Of a stretch of 63,909 nucleotides of DNA, positions 36,214 through 44,412 are shown piece after piece; position 1 is the first letter of the stretch, and each line of letters opens with the position of its first letter. The stretch comes from an uncultured bacterium. Lineage in GTDB: Bacteria; Bdellovibrionota_C; UBA2361; CALJRW01. The notes below the pieces were generated by a model that was not told the origin of the DNA, did not search any database, and saw only the letters and a list, made by a program, of their open reading frames with translations. The stretch lies in contig CALJRW010000057.1 of the NCBI GenBank assembly GCA_937976335.1, positions 1 through 63,909 on the forward strand. The letters are read 5' to 3'. A program made the position numbers and the translations under genes.

Positions 36214-36337
36214 GCCTTTCGCAGCACCAGGCCTTTCATAGAGTTAAGGCTAGAAATTTTAGATTTTCTAGAGTTGTTCATTTAAAACCCTATATTATAA
36301 TTAAATACTTAAAATTGTTATATAAAATAATAATAAT

Positions 36338-36385
36338 TTACAATATAGCTGTAAATTGTTATGATAATTTACAGCTATATTGTAA
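36338..36385. promoter_or_regulatory. 20-bp perfect inverted repeat before the AAA_14 ATPase
   Basis: TTACAATATAGCTGTAAATT, eight bases (GTTATGAT) and the exact complement lie 12 bases before the ATPase start. It is an operator, recombination end or leader hairpin that could hide the ribosome site. Confidence 0.7.
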
Positions 36386-36397
36386 AAAAAGCAGCTT

Positions 36398-37537
36398 ATG
36401 AAATACATACCCAGGGTATTAAATTTAAAGGAAGAATTAAAGAAAAAGTCTTATTTTCTATTAGGCCCTCGTCAAACTGGCAAAAGTACAATTATACGAA
36501 AAGAACTTTCTGATTGTAGAACTTATAATTTACTCTTGAGCGACGTACTTCTAGAGTTAAGTAGAAATCCTTCAATAATAAGACATGAAGTTACGGCAAA
36601 AGATAAGATTGTAGTTATTGATGAAATTCAAAAACTTCCTCAGCTTCTTGATGAGGTTCAATACCTAATTGAAGAAAAAGGTATTAACTTTTTATTGACT
36701 GGATCAAGTGCACGCAAACTAAGACGTGGTGGCGTAAATTTACTAGGTGGGCGCGCTCGTTCAAAATTTCTTTTTCCTTTTACTTCGCATGAACTTTTAA
36801 ATAACTTTAATTTACATAAAGCATTAAATATTGGCTTGTTGCCATCTATTTATTTTTCTGATGAACCACGCAAGGATTTGAAGAGTTATGTAGGAAGCTA
36901 TTTAAAAGAAGAGATAGTTTCAGAAGCTTTAGTTAGAAATATTCCAGCGTTTAGCCGTTTTTTAGAAATTGCAGCACTTGGTAATGCTCAAATGCTTAAC
37001 TATACAAATATAGGAAATGATGCTCAAGTTCCAACTTCAACAGTTGTTGAGTATTATGAAATTTTAAAAGACACTTTAATAATATCCTTTCTACCAGCTT
37101 GGAAAGAAACTATAAAGAGAAAACCTATTTCTACATCTAAAGTGTATTTTTTTGACTCAGGGGTTGTTAGAAGTATTCAATCAAGAAAAGACTTAAGTCC
37201 TAAGACTGAAGCATATGGTGAAGCTTTAGAAACATTTATGCATAATGAAATAAAAGCTTATCTTGAATATAGCGATAAAGAAGGTTTGCATTATTGGAGA
37301 TCAAAGTCGGGTTATGAAGTTGATTTTATAATTGCTGAGAAAGTAGCTGTTGAATTAAAAAGCCAATCTGTATTCTCACCCAAACTTATTAAAGGTCTTA
37401 AAGCATTAAAAGAAGAAAATTTACTTGAAAGATATATTTTAGTGTCAAATATTGAGAGAGAAAAAAATATAGATGGGATAGAGATTTTGCCTATTAGTAA
37501 ATTTTTATCTTTATTGTGGGAGGGAGAGATAGTTTAG
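36398..37537 (+). CDS. AAA_14/DUF4143-type ATPase
   Basis: This 379-residue protein has a P-loop domain (Walker A GPRQTGKST near residue 30, Walker B VVIDEIQKLP near 75, sensor LLTGSSARKLRRGG) and a DUF4143 C-terminal domain that ends with a PD-(D/E)xK-like strand set (HYWRSKSGYEVDFIIAEKVAVELK). Such ATPases are widespread, scattered and often near mobile DNA. Their job is unsettled. A perfect inverted repeat lies just before the gene and a broken sugar-binding-protein gene lies behind it, so insertion into older DNA is plausible. Confidence 0.9.
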   Translation: MKYIPRVLNLKEELKKKSYFLLGPRQTGKSTIIRKELSDCRTYNLLLSDVLLELSRNPSIIRHEVTAKDKIVVIDEIQKLPQLLDEVQYLIEEKGINFLLTGSSARKLRRGGVNLLGGRARSKFLFPFTSHELLNNFNLHKALNIGLLPSIYFSDEPRKDLKSYVGSYLKEEIVSEALVRNIPAFSRFLEIAALGNAQMLNYTNIGNDAQVPTSTVVEYYEILKDTLIISFLPAWKETIKRKPISTSKVYFFDSGVVRSIQSRKDLSPKTEAYGEALETFMHNEIKAYLEYSDKEGLHYWRSKSGYEVDFIIAEKVAVELKSQSVFSPKLIKGLKALKEENLLERYILVSNIEREKNIDGIEILPISKFLSLLWEGEIV

Positions 37538-37559
37538 TTACGCAGTAGGCATATATTGA

Positions 37560-37811
37560 AGGAAATTTAAAACTAAAGTAATTGGAGTTGATGGAGAGTT
37601 AGCTGCTATAAAATCTATAAAGACTGGTAAAATGCAAGCAACTGTTGCTCAATTACCATACCTTATGGGAAGAACGGCGCTTATAGAAACTAAAAAATAT
37701 TTAGGTATGACTACTAAGGCTGGTAAATTTTCTAAGTATGTTCCAACAATAGTTGTAGATAAAAAAAAGCTTGAGAAGAGCGAAGAGCCATTATTGGCCT
37801 ATTTACGTTAA
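37560..37811 (+). pseudogene. 3' remnant of a periplasmic sugar-binding protein gene
   Basis: An open frame without a start codon, entered directly after an in-frame TGA, encodes about 83 residues that read as the C-terminal end of a type I sugar-binding protein (Peripla_BP_4, RbsB-like): KVIGVDGELAAIKSIKTGKM, then ATVAQLPYLMGRTALIE. The rest of such a protein (about 230 residues) is not found upstream, where the AAA_14 gene lies. This fits a truncated gene. The 145 bases after it, up to the next gene, show nothing further. Confidence 0.7.
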
Positions 37812-37956
37812 GCTGAGAGATCAGCATGTACTACTATATAAAAAAACTCCAAGAAAACTGTAAATTATACGTGACATAAGACAAATATGTAAGAAGCAAA
37901 TACCTGACTTAATCTGATTATTTTGTAACTTGCTCAATTCAGTTTTAAAGGTGTCT

Positions 37957-40833
37957 ATGCGATATATATTATTTCTTGTTTTCTTACTAAGCACATTTAC
38001 GTATGCAGAAGAAACTACGGAACTTCTAGTTAAATTTAAATCTAATGATTTTCATGAGCAACTAATAACTATACATGAATTATCGTCAAGCAATTCAAAC
38101 ATTATTTCAGCAAATAAAGTTTTTGAAGAAATTTTATCTTTATCTGAAAGAATTAATCTTTTAGAAGATCTTAAAAGAAGAAGTAAAAAGCAAAAAAAGA
38201 ATTTTATTAAAAGGCAAATTAAAAAATTAGAAAAGTTAGAAAGGAAAATTCAAAGAAAAGCAAGAAAAGAAAACTTACCTAAACCTATAATAAGTAAATG
38301 GTATAAATTGTTAGTATTAAGTAGTAATGTTAACTTAACTAAGCAGGCACTTCAAAATGATTTAAGAGTTGAAGCAGTTAGTGAAAATGTAGAAGTTACT
38401 CTTGCTGATTATCCATATACTTTACCAAATGATAAATTCATTGATAGCAATTTAGATAATCTTTGGGACAAAAATAATATATCGCCTGAAACTCAAATTG
38501 ATATGTATGGATTAGAAATGATCAAAGCGAATAAAGCATGGAGATATACGACTGGAGAAGATGTAATTGTTGCCGTAATTGATACAGGAGTGGACCATAC
38601 CCATCCTGATATTCAAGCAAATATCCATATTAATACTGCTGAAATACCAGATAATAACATAGATGACGATGGTAACGGTTATGTTGATGATTATTATGGA
38701 TATAATTTTTTAGATGATAATTCTAATGCAATGGATTTAGATTATCATGGAACGCATGTGGCTGGAACCATTGCTGCAGTTGCTAATAACACTATTGGTA
38801 TTGCTGGAGTTGCGCCAAATGCAAAAATTATGAATTTGAAAGGACTTCATAATACAGGAGAAATTGAAGGCCTTGCACTGGCAATTAGATATGCAGCAGA
38901 TAATGGAGCAGATATAATTAATAACTCTTGGGGAGGTCCTGGAGTTTCACCTATGATTGAAGATGCTTTAGCATATGCAAAATCACAAGGAGTCGTTTCA
39001 ATTGCTGCTGCTGGAAATAGCTCAGAAGATGCAGCTGATTATTTTCCATCATCTAGTCCGAACTCAATAGCTGTCGGTGCGGTTGACGCTAATGGGGAAT
39101 TAGCAGATTTTTCAAACTATGGAGAAATAGTAAAAGTACTTGCTCCAGGTGTTTTAATTCAATCTTTAGAATGTAGTGAGCTTTATAATATAAGAGGCCC
39201 ACTATCAAGATTTGGTGAACGAGCATATATTAGATCTTCAGGTACCTCAATGGCTGCTCCACATGTTGCAGGTCTTGCAGCTTTAATGATTGCAAAATAT
39301 CCAGACTTGTCTGTAGATGAAGTGAAAAACAAAATTATTTCTTCTAGAAGAAATCTTCCAGCTTCAAGTCAACTTCCAGATGCTGGAATAATAAATGCAG
39401 AAAATGCTGTGTTAAATGATGAGATAAACTTTCTAGAGCCAATAAATAATGAATTATTATCTGATAGTATACAAATAAAATTAGAAGCGCCTACGAATAC
39501 AGAGAGAATTAATTTGTATTTAAATGGAAATAGTATCGCTACGGTATTTGACTATCCTTATAAGCATACACTAGATACTAATTTATATAGCAATGGAAGT
39601 TACGAGTTAAGGGCAGATCTTATAGTTCAAGATGAAATCATAAAAAGCGCTTCAGTTAATGTTTTTATTGAAAATAATTTAGATATTAACATCCGTAGTC
39701 ATAGAGAGAAAGATGAAGTAAATGGTATAATTACAATTTTAGGAAATATTCTAAATCCACAAACTGCAAATAATTTGTTACTTGAATATGCTTCTACATC
39801 AAGACAAATAGCTTACGGAATTAATGGCTATTTTTCTCATGAACTCAATACCAATGATTTAGAAAATGGCTTACAAGAGTTAAAGTTTAAACTTTTTAGA
39901 AATAATGGAACAAGCTCAATTAAAAAAGTTAATTTAATAGTAAACAATCGTATCAATACTTATTATCCAAATGGAAATTTAGAGAGCACAAAAAAACAAG
40001 TATATGATATTAATAGTTTAAAGTTAGTTAGTGAGCATATAGATTATTATAGAAATGAAGCTAGTAGACATTATAAGCATGTTGATAAAATTTATTTTTT
40101 AAATAGTCAAAATTTAAGATTAAAAACAGATATTTTTTATAATGATAGTGGACAAAGAACAAAAAATGTAATTTCTGAGTATAGAGAAGAACCTTATTCT
40201 TTGCTCTTAAATAGAACATATAATTATAATCCTCAAACTAACCAACCTACTTGGTGGCTAATAAATTTCTTTAATGAAAGTAGTAATTTAGAAAAAACTA
40301 GAACTAAAGATCATATTTATCATAATGGTGCAATAAAAACGATTAGAATTAATGAATACGATAAGAATGACAATCCACTTTCTGTAGAGTTTATCCATCA
40401 CAGAAATGATGAAACAAAAGAAAGATCGCAAAAAATAGTTTGGGATTTATTTACTAACGTTGTCTTAAATAATAACACAAACTTTGATGTTAATGGCAAA
40501 GAACTATTATCTGAAACTTCTGAATTTGAAAATAGTCAAAGAGTTAAGTATGTAAGAAAAGATTTTATTAATGGAGTTCCTACTAAGAATCTTGTTATTC
40601 AAGATCAATATGTTAGAGCTAATGATGATAGAAAAAGTAAAACTATAAGAAAAGAGTTTGATGGTTCTTGGAATTTAGAAAGAATGTTAGAAATTAAATT
40701 TGATAGAATACATGCAAATGTTGAAAGAGAGAGGGATGATTATATGTACATTGCTGGAGTTCTAAGAAGAAGAATTATAATTAGATATGATTTAGCAGGA
40801 AATGAAACTTATAGAAGAGAGTATAATTTTTAA
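37957..40833 (+). CDS. Large secreted subtilisin-family protease
   Basis: This S8 protease has about 958 residues from the preferred ATG 37957; the frame opens at TTG 37930. A signal peptide (YILFLVFLLSTFTYA) and a Lys-rich propeptide come first. The triad follows: Asp in VIVAVIDTGVDHTHPD, His in YHGTHVAGTIAAVANN, Ser in SGTSMAAPHVAGLAALM, with NNSWGG for the oxyanion hole. After the protease come one or two Ig-like domains (INLYLNGNSIATVFDYPY) and about 290 residues of Tyr/Asn-rich repeats like YPNGNLESTKKQVYD, resembling MORN/YwqK-type repeats. It is probably a surface or secreted protease. Confidence 0.92.
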   Translation: MRYILFLVFLLSTFTYAEETTELLVKFKSNDFHEQLITIHELSSSNSNIISANKVFEEILSLSERINLLEDLKRRSKKQKKNFIKRQIKKLEKLERKIQRKARKENLPKPIISKWYKLLVLSSNVNLTKQALQNDLRVEAVSENVEVTLADYPYTLPNDKFIDSNLDNLWDKNNISPETQIDMYGLEMIKANKAWRYTTGEDVIVAVIDTGVDHTHPDIQANIHINTAEIPDNNIDDDGNGYVDDYYGYNFLDDNSNAMDLDYHGTHVAGTIAAVANNTIGIAGVAPNAKIMNLKGLHNTGEIEGLALAIRYAADNGADIINNSWGGPGVSPMIEDALAYAKSQGVVSIAAAGNSSEDAADYFPSSSPNSIAVGAVDANGELADFSNYGEIVKVLAPGVLIQSLECSELYNIRGPLSRFGERAYIRSSGTSMAAPHVAGLAALMIAKYPDLSVDEVKNKIISSRRNLPASSQLPDAGIINAENAVLNDEINFLEPINNELLSDSIQIKLEAPTNTERINLYLNGNSIATVFDYPYKHTLDTNLYSNGSYELRADLIVQDEIIKSASVNVFIENNLDINIRSHREKDEVNGIITILGNILNPQTANNLLLEYASTSRQIAYGINGYFSHELNTNDLENGLQELKFKLFRNNGTSSIKKVNLIVNNRINTYYPNGNLESTKKQVYDINSLKLVSEHIDYYRNEASRHYKHVDKIYFLNSQNLRLKTDIFYNDSGQRTKNVISEYREEPYSLLLNRTYNYNPQTNQPTWWLINFFNESSNLEKTRTKDHIYHNGAIKTIRINEYDKNDNPLSVEFIHHRNDETKERSQKIVWDLFTNVVLNNNTNFDVNGKELLSETSEFENSQRVKYVRKDFINGVPTKNLVIQDQYVRANDDRKSKTIRKEFDGSWNLERMLEIKFDRIHANVERERDDYMYIAGVLRRRIIIRYDLAGNETYRREYNF

Positions 40834-40881
40834 TTGTTAGCAGAGTTTTCTTTCAATGTAATGCTTTTTTAAGCATGTAGT

Positions 40882-42657
40882 TCAATTTACACTATTTCGT
40901 ATCATTTCTAAAGTTCTAGAACATTCTTTTTTAGCAGCAAAAATTTGATTTTTTTTAAATAATTTAAAAATAGTTTTCAGTTGTGAGTTTAATATATCAT
41001 CTTGAAAGAAACCTATATATTTTTCTATTGGATAGAGAAAATATATATTTTTTATTGCTTGTGTATACTTTCTTTCACTATTTCCTGAGTTCAACTCTTC
41101 ATCCCATTCAGAGCAAAAACTAAAAAGACGACTTGCTAATTCAAAATGTTTAACTTCTCTATCTTTATTAACTACTTCCCACATTAGACCGAAAGGCATG
41201 TAAATCATATTAAGCTCTTTTGGTAATAGCGTATCATGATAAGCAAAAACTCTTCTATTATTTTTTAGAGCCCAATTAATGATAGAAGTTAAATTCCAAG
41301 GTTCTATCATTCTAAGTTCTTTAACTTGTTTTTTTATAGAGCTTTGATAAGGCTTTGCAGGAATGAGTCCTGGAATTATAGAAATTAAATCTCTTCGTTC
41401 TTTTTTTACGAGTTGTAAATACTGCATTCCCATACCAATTCTATCTTGGCTTGTAAGAATTAATGCGTTCATTGGAATTTCTTTAGCTATTTGATTTATC
41501 TCTATTTGAACTATTTTATCATTATTCGCGTCGCCCATATTAATATTTTTATTTAGAGTTAATAGAGAAGGGAATAAAATTAAAAAAAGTATAATGTAAA
41601 AAAAAGTCTTAGTTTTTGGAATTATTTCTCCTACAGCAAAACTCAAAAGAAGAGTGAATGGTAAAATAATAGTAGGCCAAAATCTATGTGTGATTTCTAG
41701 AAATTTTTCTTCAAAAGGAAAGCCATTTAATTTAGATGCAAAAAATAAGTATAGTAAACATGTGCTAATTAAGCCCCATTTAAGAAATGATTTTTTTTTG
41801 CTAAATAATGCTAAAAGTGGAGCTAGAATAATCAAGGGAATAACAGTAAGTGAATATTTAAGAAAATGCGGGAAATAAGAAATTTTTTCTACTGCTCCGC
41901 TAGAGCCTAGAGAAAAAGTTCCATATCCACTTCTCAGAACATGTGCAAGAAAGTCCCTTAAATTATCAGGTGCGCTAAAAGCTACAGTATTTTTAGGATC
42001 AAAATAAAATAATAAAAGAAAATAAGGAGTTAAGCCTATAATTGCAGAAGAAACTGATATTGCAAAAGATTTGAAAAATCCATTTTTTTCTCCATGCTTT
42101 ATAATGCAAGCTAAGATAAGAGGTGCCCAAAAAATTATTGTTTGATGATGACAAGCAAAAACTCCTGATAGTAATGATATGAATACTAAATTTTTAGTTT
42201 TATTTGAATTATCTAATAAAAAACTTATCCCTAAAAAAGCTAGTAATGAACAAAAAAAATGATGTAATCCAAATACTTCAGCGTCTGTCGCAGTATAAAC
42301 ACTCGGTCCAAAGGTAATCCATGAAAAAGAAAGTGCAGCAGCGATAATATAATTTTTTGAAAGTAGAAAAGAGCTTACAAATATTAACGAACCAGCTAAA
42401 GATTGCATTATAGCTGAAAAGAGAGAAAGAGTTTTAAAAGGATTTTTAGGAAAAATTTTAACTAGAGTTTGGCTTGTTAGAGAAAAAATAGGATATCCAG
42501 GAGGATGAATTGGAGCTTTTAGTATTGCTGTTGTAACTAGCTCTCCGCTATCAGTAATTTGTGGGGTATTACTAGTTAGGGGTAGATACAATGCTAGCGT
42601 AGCTATAAAAACAAGTATAACTAAATAGTAGTTTAACTTTAGATTTTGATTCTTCAC
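40882..42657 (-). CDS. DUF2723-type polytopic membrane protein (GT-C-like)
   Basis: This 591-residue protein has about ten membrane segments and the DUF2723 opening: a first helix, then ITDSGELVTTAILKAPIHPPGYPIFSL. The Asp-Ser-Gly-Glu in the first extracytoplasmic loop is like the catalytic Asp/Glu of GT-C lipid-dependent glycosyltransferases. A soluble region of about 220 residues follows at the C-terminus. It could glycosylate exported proteins or lipids with a polyprenyl-linked donor; that is inferred from the fold. The start is GTG 42657. It runs opposite to the CorA-like gene from a 171-base shared upstream region. Confidence 0.82.
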   Translation of the reverse strand: MKNQNLKLNYYLVILVFIATLALYLPLTSNTPQITDSGELVTTAILKAPIHPPGYPIFSLTSQTLVKIFPKNPFKTLSLFSAIMQSLAGSLIFVSSFLLSKNYIIAAALSFSWITFGPSVYTATDAEVFGLHHFFCSLLAFLGISFLLDNSNKTKNLVFISLLSGVFACHHQTIIFWAPLILACIIKHGEKNGFFKSFAISVSSAIIGLTPYFLLLFYFDPKNTVAFSAPDNLRDFLAHVLRSGYGTFSLGSSGAVEKISYFPHFLKYSLTVIPLIILAPLLALFSKKKSFLKWGLISTCLLYLFFASKLNGFPFEEKFLEITHRFWPTIILPFTLLLSFAVGEIIPKTKTFFYIILFLILFPSLLTLNKNINMGDANNDKIVQIEINQIAKEIPMNALILTSQDRIGMGMQYLQLVKKERRDLISIIPGLIPAKPYQSSIKKQVKELRMIEPWNLTSIINWALKNNRRVFAYHDTLLPKELNMIYMPFGLMWEVVNKDREVKHFELASRLFSFCSEWDEELNSGNSERKYTQAIKNIYFLYPIEKYIGFFQDDILNSQLKTIFKLFKKNQIFAAKKECSRTLEMIRNSVN

Positions 42658-42828
42658 TTGATTAAGTTAAAATTAATTACTTACTTGTACAAGAATGAAA
42701 ATTGCTAATAAGGCACTAAGATTATTAGAAAAGAATAGTGAGAAATAGCTTGATATGATAGTAATACTATTGTATGATAGTTTTGTTAAAATTAAAGAGA
42801 AGGTTGGCATTTTATGTAGTACTAATAG

Positions 42829-44328
42829 ATGTCACAGACAACAGAAATAGCAAATTTTCCAGTTAATACTGAAATCACTCAACTAAACTATGCAGATCAA
42901 GTAATAGATGTATCTTTTAACGAATTAGCTCTACCTATTCTTAGTGAAGAAAGTTTAGAGGACGTAGATGTTTTTAAAGTTGAAAATCGTATATTTCAAA
43001 ATTTTGCAAATATTGAAGTATCCTTTTCTCAACCTTTAGAAGGAGAGCAAGAAAATCTTGATCCTTTTATTTTTACACTATCTAATGCTCGAGGCGTAAA
43101 AATAATTACAGTTTCAATTTTAGATGTAACTGAAGATATACAAGCTGCACTTTTAGATTACTTTTTTAATTTAAATGAAAAAAAAGATGGTGTAAAAATA
43201 AGCAACCCTGATGGTAATAATCAGTTTGAATGGATTGTTAAACCTGAAAAATTAGGTTTAATGTTAAAAGAAGTTGAGAGATTAGGGGGCAGTGTAGAAG
43301 CAAATGAAGCGAGGCATTTAGATGAGATTGTTGGTTTTTACAAATATCATATTACTTCTAATTTAGGACCTGAAACAATAGATGTATTGGATTTAAAGCA
43401 AGGAAAAATACTACAAAGAAATCATGCACTGCAAAATGAAAAAACAAATGACGAAACAGTAAGATGGATTGACGTTACTAATCCATCTCCTGAAACTTAT
43501 GAAAAGTTAAAGCAAATATATGGGCTAGATACTGAATTTGTAAAAAAGTGTAGTACCTTTAACTGGAATACTACTGTTCGATACGATGAAGAAGAAAAAC
43601 ATTTATTAATTGGGCAACATATACTTACAAATAGTGATACATCAGCATCTGGAATAGCGTTAAAGTCTATTTATTTTATCATTGGTGAAGATTACATAAT
43701 AACTTTACATAAAGAAGATAGTGACTTGATTGAGAAGTTAAAAGATCAGTACGTAGAAGGTGTAAGTCATCCAAAAATTGGAATTGCTCCGGTGTTTTAT
43801 AGATTATCTTCTAGTATTTTATCAAACAATCATTTATTTGTTAAAGAATTACATGAAAAAGCAGGTCGTCTTTTATTTAAAATCAAAGAGCCTGGAAAAG
43901 CAGGTTGTAAAAAAGTAAAAGAAAAGAGCGTTGAAATTTCCGATATGAGCGATCAGTTAGAGACAATATATGAAGGATTGAGCGTAGTTCCTCATAAAAT
44001 AGATTATTTTTTAAAATTAGAAAATTCAAAAACAGGCTTAAATGTTTGGAAGAGTAATTGGTCTGATATGTTAGAAAGTTCTCAAGGCATGATAAGTAAA
44101 GTGCAGCGCAGATTTAGTAAAATTTTTAAAAATTATAATGAAGAATTAGCAAAATTTGGGAAAAAATCTGTTGGTTTTGTTACAATTGTTTTAACTAGTT
44201 CTTCTGTTATTCCTAACTTAGTAAATAGTTATAGTGGTATTACTCCAGTCTACAGACCTTTTTTTATTGCAGCATCTTCAGCTTTGGTTATTGCTATGGC
44301 TTACGCTTATTGGAAAAATATAGAGTAA
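42829..44328 (+). CDS. CorA-like protein lacking the GMN motif
   Basis: This 499-residue protein resembles CorA/ZntB transporters: an alpha/beta cytoplasmic domain (RWIDVTNPSPETYEKLKQIYG, VRYDEEEKHLLIGQHI, IIGEDYIITLHKE), a long helical region, and two closing membrane helices (FVTIVLTSSSVIPNLVN and FFIAASSALVIAMAYAYW). The YGMN/GMN selectivity loop of CorA at the end of the first helix is replaced by NSYSGI. About 200 extra residues lie before the CorA-like part. Metal transport is therefore uncertain. Confidence 0.72.
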   Translation: MSQTTEIANFPVNTEITQLNYADQVIDVSFNELALPILSEESLEDVDVFKVENRIFQNFANIEVSFSQPLEGEQENLDPFIFTLSNARGVKIITVSILDVTEDIQAALLDYFFNLNEKKDGVKISNPDGNNQFEWIVKPEKLGLMLKEVERLGGSVEANEARHLDEIVGFYKYHITSNLGPETIDVLDLKQGKILQRNHALQNEKTNDETVRWIDVTNPSPETYEKLKQIYGLDTEFVKKCSTFNWNTTVRYDEEEKHLLIGQHILTNSDTSASGIALKSIYFIIGEDYIITLHKEDSDLIEKLKDQYVEGVSHPKIGIAPVFYRLSSSILSNNHLFVKELHEKAGRLLFKIKEPGKAGCKKVKEKSVEISDMSDQLETIYEGLSVVPHKIDYFLKLENSKTGLNVWKSNWSDMLESSQGMISKVQRRFSKIFKNYNEELAKFGKKSVGFVTIVLTSSSVIPNLVNSYSGITPVYRPFFIAASSALVIAMAYAYWKNIE

Positions 44329-44330
44329 AA

Positions 44331-44410
44331 ACTCCAAAATCTCTAAATCTCTGCGTCACTAAAAAAATATTTTATTTCTTAGTGACGCAGAGATTTAGAG
44401 TTTTTGGAGT
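44331..44410. repeat. 32-bp inverted repeat (long hairpin) between convergent genes
   Basis: The arms 44331-44362 and 44379-44410 match at 31 of 32 bases around a 16-base loop. The arms contain CTCTGCGTCACTAA and its complement, as in the module at 14697. It starts two bases after the CorA-like stop and ends two bases before the mltD stop, so it very probably stops both transcripts. Confidence 0.9.
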
Positions 44411-44412
44411 TG

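Noticed and set aside
34952..36397. Integrated genomic island using ssrA as attachment site
   Set aside because: No integrase and no second copy of the ssrA 3' end were found; only the small hairpin element is supported.
36198..36401. 67-codon frame starting in the inverted-repeat element
   Set aside because: It begins inside the repeat arm, crosses the 20-bp palindrome and ends in the ATPase start; the product has no pattern of a real protein.
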